Below, piece after piece: positions 62,059-64,000 of a stretch of 64,000 bases of DNA (within the stretch, counting starts at the first letter, position 1; each line of letters begins with the position of its first letter). Position numbers and translations under genes: made by a program. The notes beneath the pieces were generated by a model. That model did not search any database. It was not told where the DNA came from and saw only the letters and a list, made by a program, of their open reading frames with translations. Source of the DNA: Blastocatellia bacterium (GTDB lineage Bacteria > Acidobacteriota > Blastocatellia > UBA7656); the NCBI GenBank assembly GCA_035275065.1, contig DATENM010000158.1, positions 124,001 to 188,000 of the forward strand, written 5' to 3'.

Positions 62059-62517
62059 TTGACGATCCGCGATTATCAGCAGGCCGACTACGACAAGCTT
62101 TACGAAATAGACCACGCTGTGTTTAGCGAAGAGGTCGCCTACGACCACTCCGAGCTTCGGTCGTACTTGCGCGCGCGGCGCTGCCGGACGCTGGTTGCCG
62201 AGGACGAGGGCGAGATCGTCGGCTTCGTCACGGCCAGCGCCGCGCCGCGCCGCGTCGGCCACATCATCAGCATTGATGTCGCGCCGCACCGCCAGCGACA
62301 ACGGGTCGGCAGCCGGCTGCTGGAAGCCATTGAAAACTGGTTGTGGGAGAAAGGCGCTGAGGAAATCTATCTTGAAACCGCGGTTGACGACAGCGGGGCG
62401 CGCGGCTTCTATGAACGTCACGGCTACATGATCCTCGAACAGCTCGCAGACTATTACGGCGACACCCGCAACGCCTACCGGATGATGAAGGCCAGACGGC
62501 CTTCGACGCGGCTCTGA
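62059..62517 (+). CDS. GNAT-family N-acetyltransferase, RimI-like
   Basis: 152 residues, starting at TTG 62059 (GGGGGG ~9 nt upstream). TIRDYQQADYDKLYEID (~2-18), VAEDEGEIVGFVTAS, acetyl-CoA loop VAPHRQRQRVGSRLLEAIE (~76-94), EIYLETAVDDSGARGFYERHGYMI (~105-128) are RimI-type motifs, suggesting N-terminal protein acetylation, but other GNAT substrates are possible. Close behind pdxT (41 bp). Confidence 0.88.
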   Translation: MTIRDYQQADYDKLYEIDHAVFSEEVAYDHSELRSYLRARRCRTLVAEDEGEIVGFVTASAAPRRVGHIISIDVAPHRQRQRVGSRLLEAIENWLWEKGAEEIYLETAVDDSGARGFYERHGYMILEQLADYYGDTRNAYRMMKARRPSTRL

Positions 62518-62592
62518 TTGCCGTGCTTGAGCGCGCCGCGCTGCGCGTGTTACTTTCACGACGTGGGCCAAGCACCAAGTGGAGAGCGAGCG

Positions 62593-63450
62593 ATGAAAGT
62601 AGAAACCGGCGTGATTGCAGCGGCGGGCTCAGGCACGAGGATGTTGCCGGTCACACGGGGTTACCCCAAAGAGCTGGTGCCGGTAATCAACAAACCGGCG
62701 ATTCAGCTTATCATTGAAGAGTACATCGATTCGGGCATCAAGAAGATCGTCATCATCACGGGCGCCAATCCCGACCCGCTCCACCGTCAGTATGATCTGT
62801 CGCACGCGCCGGCGCGCGGCAAGTACCCCGCGTTCGATGCTTTTGCTGATAAGCTGGCGGGCGTCGAGATTATCTTCGAAGCCCAGGAAGGGCCGTATGG
62901 CAATGGCACGCCGCTGCTTGTGGCGCGCCGGCACCTTCCCGAAGGCGAAGGCTTCATCTACTCCTACGGCGACGACATATTAAAGACCGCGGTGCCGTTT
63001 GCGCGCCAGTTGATTGACACACACAATCGCACAGGCGCTCTGGTCGCCGGCGTGCAGCAAGTTCCGTGGGAAGAGGTCGTGCGCTACGGCGTCGTCGAGT
63101 TCAAGCCTGATAGCACGATCAACGAGATGAAAGACGTGATCGAGAAGCCGCCGCGCGAAGAAGCGAAGTCGAACCTCGCAATGTTCGGACGCTTCCTTCT
63201 CTCAACCGAAGTCATTCACATTCTCAGCGAAATCCCCCTCGGCCAATCAAACGAGCTGTGGCTGACCGATTCAGTGCGCGCATACATCCGTCGCGGTGGG
63301 CGCGTCGTCGCGCAGCCGGTCACGGACGGTGAATGGCTGACCATCGGCGATCCGGTCAATTACCTGAAGACGGTCTTGAAGTACGCCCTCGCGGATGCGG
63401 AAATGCGTCAGGCCATCGAGCCGACCATTCGTGAACTGCTCGGCGATTAA
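62593..63450 (+). CDS. Sugar-1-phosphate nucleotidyltransferase (GalU/RmlA-like)
   Basis: 285 residues from the ATG at 62593 (GGAGAG upstream). VIAAAGSGTRMLPVTRGYPKEL (~7-28, nucleotide-binding G-X-G-T-R and substrate loop K), VPVINKPAIQLIIEEYI (~30-46), and YSYGDDILK (~114, metal Asp) match UTP-glucose-1-phosphate uridylyltransferase-like enzymes; the exact sugar cannot be told. It makes an activated sugar for polysaccharides. Followed by a REP-like half palindrome and a convergent gene. Confidence 0.86.
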   Translation: MKVETGVIAAAGSGTRMLPVTRGYPKELVPVINKPAIQLIIEEYIDSGIKKIVIITGANPDPLHRQYDLSHAPARGKYPAFDAFADKLAGVEIIFEAQEGPYGNGTPLLVARRHLPEGEGFIYSYGDDILKTAVPFARQLIDTHNRTGALVAGVQQVPWEEVVRYGVVEFKPDSTINEMKDVIEKPPREEAKSNLAMFGRFLLSTEVIHILSEIPLGQSNELWLTDSVRAYIRRGGRVVAQPVTDGEWLTIGDPVNYLKTVLKYALADAEMRQAIEPTIRELLGD

Positions 63451-63458
63451 CGGGGGTC

Positions 63459-63480
63459 GCGCAAGCTAACCGCCCTGCGC
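63459..63480. repeat. REP-like half-palindrome, copy 4
   Basis: GCGCAAGCTAACCGCCCTGC (from 63459) matches the right arm of the copy at 9056-9080 with one change; the left arm is missing. In the convergent gap between the nucleotidyltransferase and the aminopeptidase genes. Confidence 0.7.
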
Positions 63481-63508
63481 GGCATGGCAAACGCGATTGG
63501 AAACGGCT

Positions 63509-64000
63509 CTAGCTCTTATAAAATGCCAGCATGAAGCGATAGAAGTTCCAGACATCCACCTTCGACGACATCTCGAACGTCGCGTGCATTGATAGCAGCG
63601 GCACGCCAAGGTCGATCACCTCCATGTCCTGCGCCGACATGAAGCCGCCAATCGTGCCGCCGCCGCCAACCTCCACTCTCGGCGTTTGCGTCTGCCAGGG
63701 GATCTGGTTTTGATCTAGCACACCGCGAATCCGCGCCGTAAACTCCGAGTTGGCATTGAAGCCTCGCCCATACATCTTAATAGCTACGCCATAGCCCAAT
63801 CGCGCCGCGTTCGACTCTTCCTGCGTATACGGGAAGATCGGGTTGATGCCGTCATTGGTGTCGGCAGATACGACTTGCGCGTTGCGCCGCGCCGTTCGCA
63901 GATCGAGATCGTTGTAGGCCGCGCCGCGCTGCGCGCCGATCAGCCGCGCATAGGTCGTATTCAAAAACTCTGAGGCCGCGCCGGTGTTATTGATCGAGCC
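63509..64000 (-). CDS. M18-family aminopeptidase, C-terminal part
   Basis: Runs off the right window edge; 164 C-terminal residues are visible. GVAIKMYGRGFNANSEFTARIRG, then VGGGGTIGGFMSAQDMEVIDLGVPLLSMHATFEMSSKVDVWNFYRF (near the end) is the C-terminal M18 (aspartyl aminopeptidase, co-catalytic zinc) signature: the metal-binding His in SMHATFEM and the VIDLGVP strand. The TTG at 63964 is inside the open frame and is not the start. Cleaves N-terminal acidic residues from peptides; cytoplasmic. Confidence 0.85.
   Translation of the reverse strand, partial: GSINNTGAASEFLNTTYARLIGAQRGAAYNDLDLRTARRNAQVVSADTNDGINPIFPYTQEESNAARLGYGVAIKMYGRGFNANSEFTARIRGVLDQNQIPWQTQTPRVEVGGGGTIGGFMSAQDMEVIDLGVPLLSMHATFEMSSKVDVWNFYRFMLAFYKS

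Overview
The window is a GC-rich (about 60% by eye), densely coded bacterial chromosome segment: 58 protein genes (two cut by the window edges), one tRNA and no rRNA, CRISPR, phage or insertion sequence with its own transposase. The best guess is an acidobacterium, probably class Blastocatellia. The main reason is two secreted VWA proteins of the 'VWFA-related Acidobacterial' type, together with a DUF4214 surface protein, a bacillithiol-type YtxJ and a diderm lipid/ABC-exporter gene set. This rests on protein family recognition, not on a marker phylogeny.

Layout. 1-12 kb: a truncated TPR protein, the PcrA/UvrD helicase, small hydrolases, a family-5 uracil-DNA glycosylase, an RlpA-like protein, a lone E1-alpha dehydrogenase subunit, a thiolase and two small zinc-ribbon proteins. 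12-25 kb: a ClC antiporter, then DNA repair and replication (AddB nuclease, MutS2, primase DnaG, principal sigma factor RpoD). 25-30 kb: a PspA-like protein, a secreted protein and the c-di-AMP/cell-wall operon cdaA-cdaR-glmM. 30-36 kb: the operon yicC-gmk-rpoZ-coaBC and an MsbA-like ABC exporter. 36-42 kb: secreted surface proteins (DUF4214/beta-helix and two VWA proteins). 42-50 kb: YtxJ, a membrane glycosyltransferase with a coupled unknown protein, a CPBP protease, PlsC, a Nudix hydrolase, FolC, AccD and a cobalamin adenosyltransferase. 50-57 kb: aspartate-pathway genes hom and lysC, an HU/IHF protein, a MerR-like regulator, tRNA-Pro, surE, pcm, dedA and truA. 57-64 kb: an Lrp regulator, an aminotransferase, PhzF and the vitamin B6 pair pdxS-pdxT, then an acetyltransferase, a sugar nucleotidyltransferase and the end of an M18 aminopeptidase.

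The most unusual content is between the genes. At least eight gaps carry inverted-repeat elements whose arms are tandem heptanucleotides (units such as AGTCAGG, AGTGACA, AAAAGTA, TCCAAAA, AGGAAGC). The arms usually flank a central core, which often forms a hairpin. The sequences differ but the 7-bp period and design are shared. Every one lies between two co-directional genes. They often abut the upstream stop codon or the downstream start codon, supply stop codons to upstream genes, and leave several downstream genes without a Shine-Dalgarno. A second family is a REP-like palindrome with a constant 8-nt loop (three full copies and one half copy). A third is a MITE-like element of about 130 bp. 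One copy sits in the 3' end of the uracil-DNA glycosylase gene between 12-13 bp direct repeats and has replaced its C-terminus; a second copy lies at 35.6 kb.

Several near-consensus sigma-70-type promoters can be read. Two of them (addB and the cobalamin adenosyltransferase) place the predicted transcription start within about 10 nt of the start codon, implying leaderless or nearly leaderless mRNAs.
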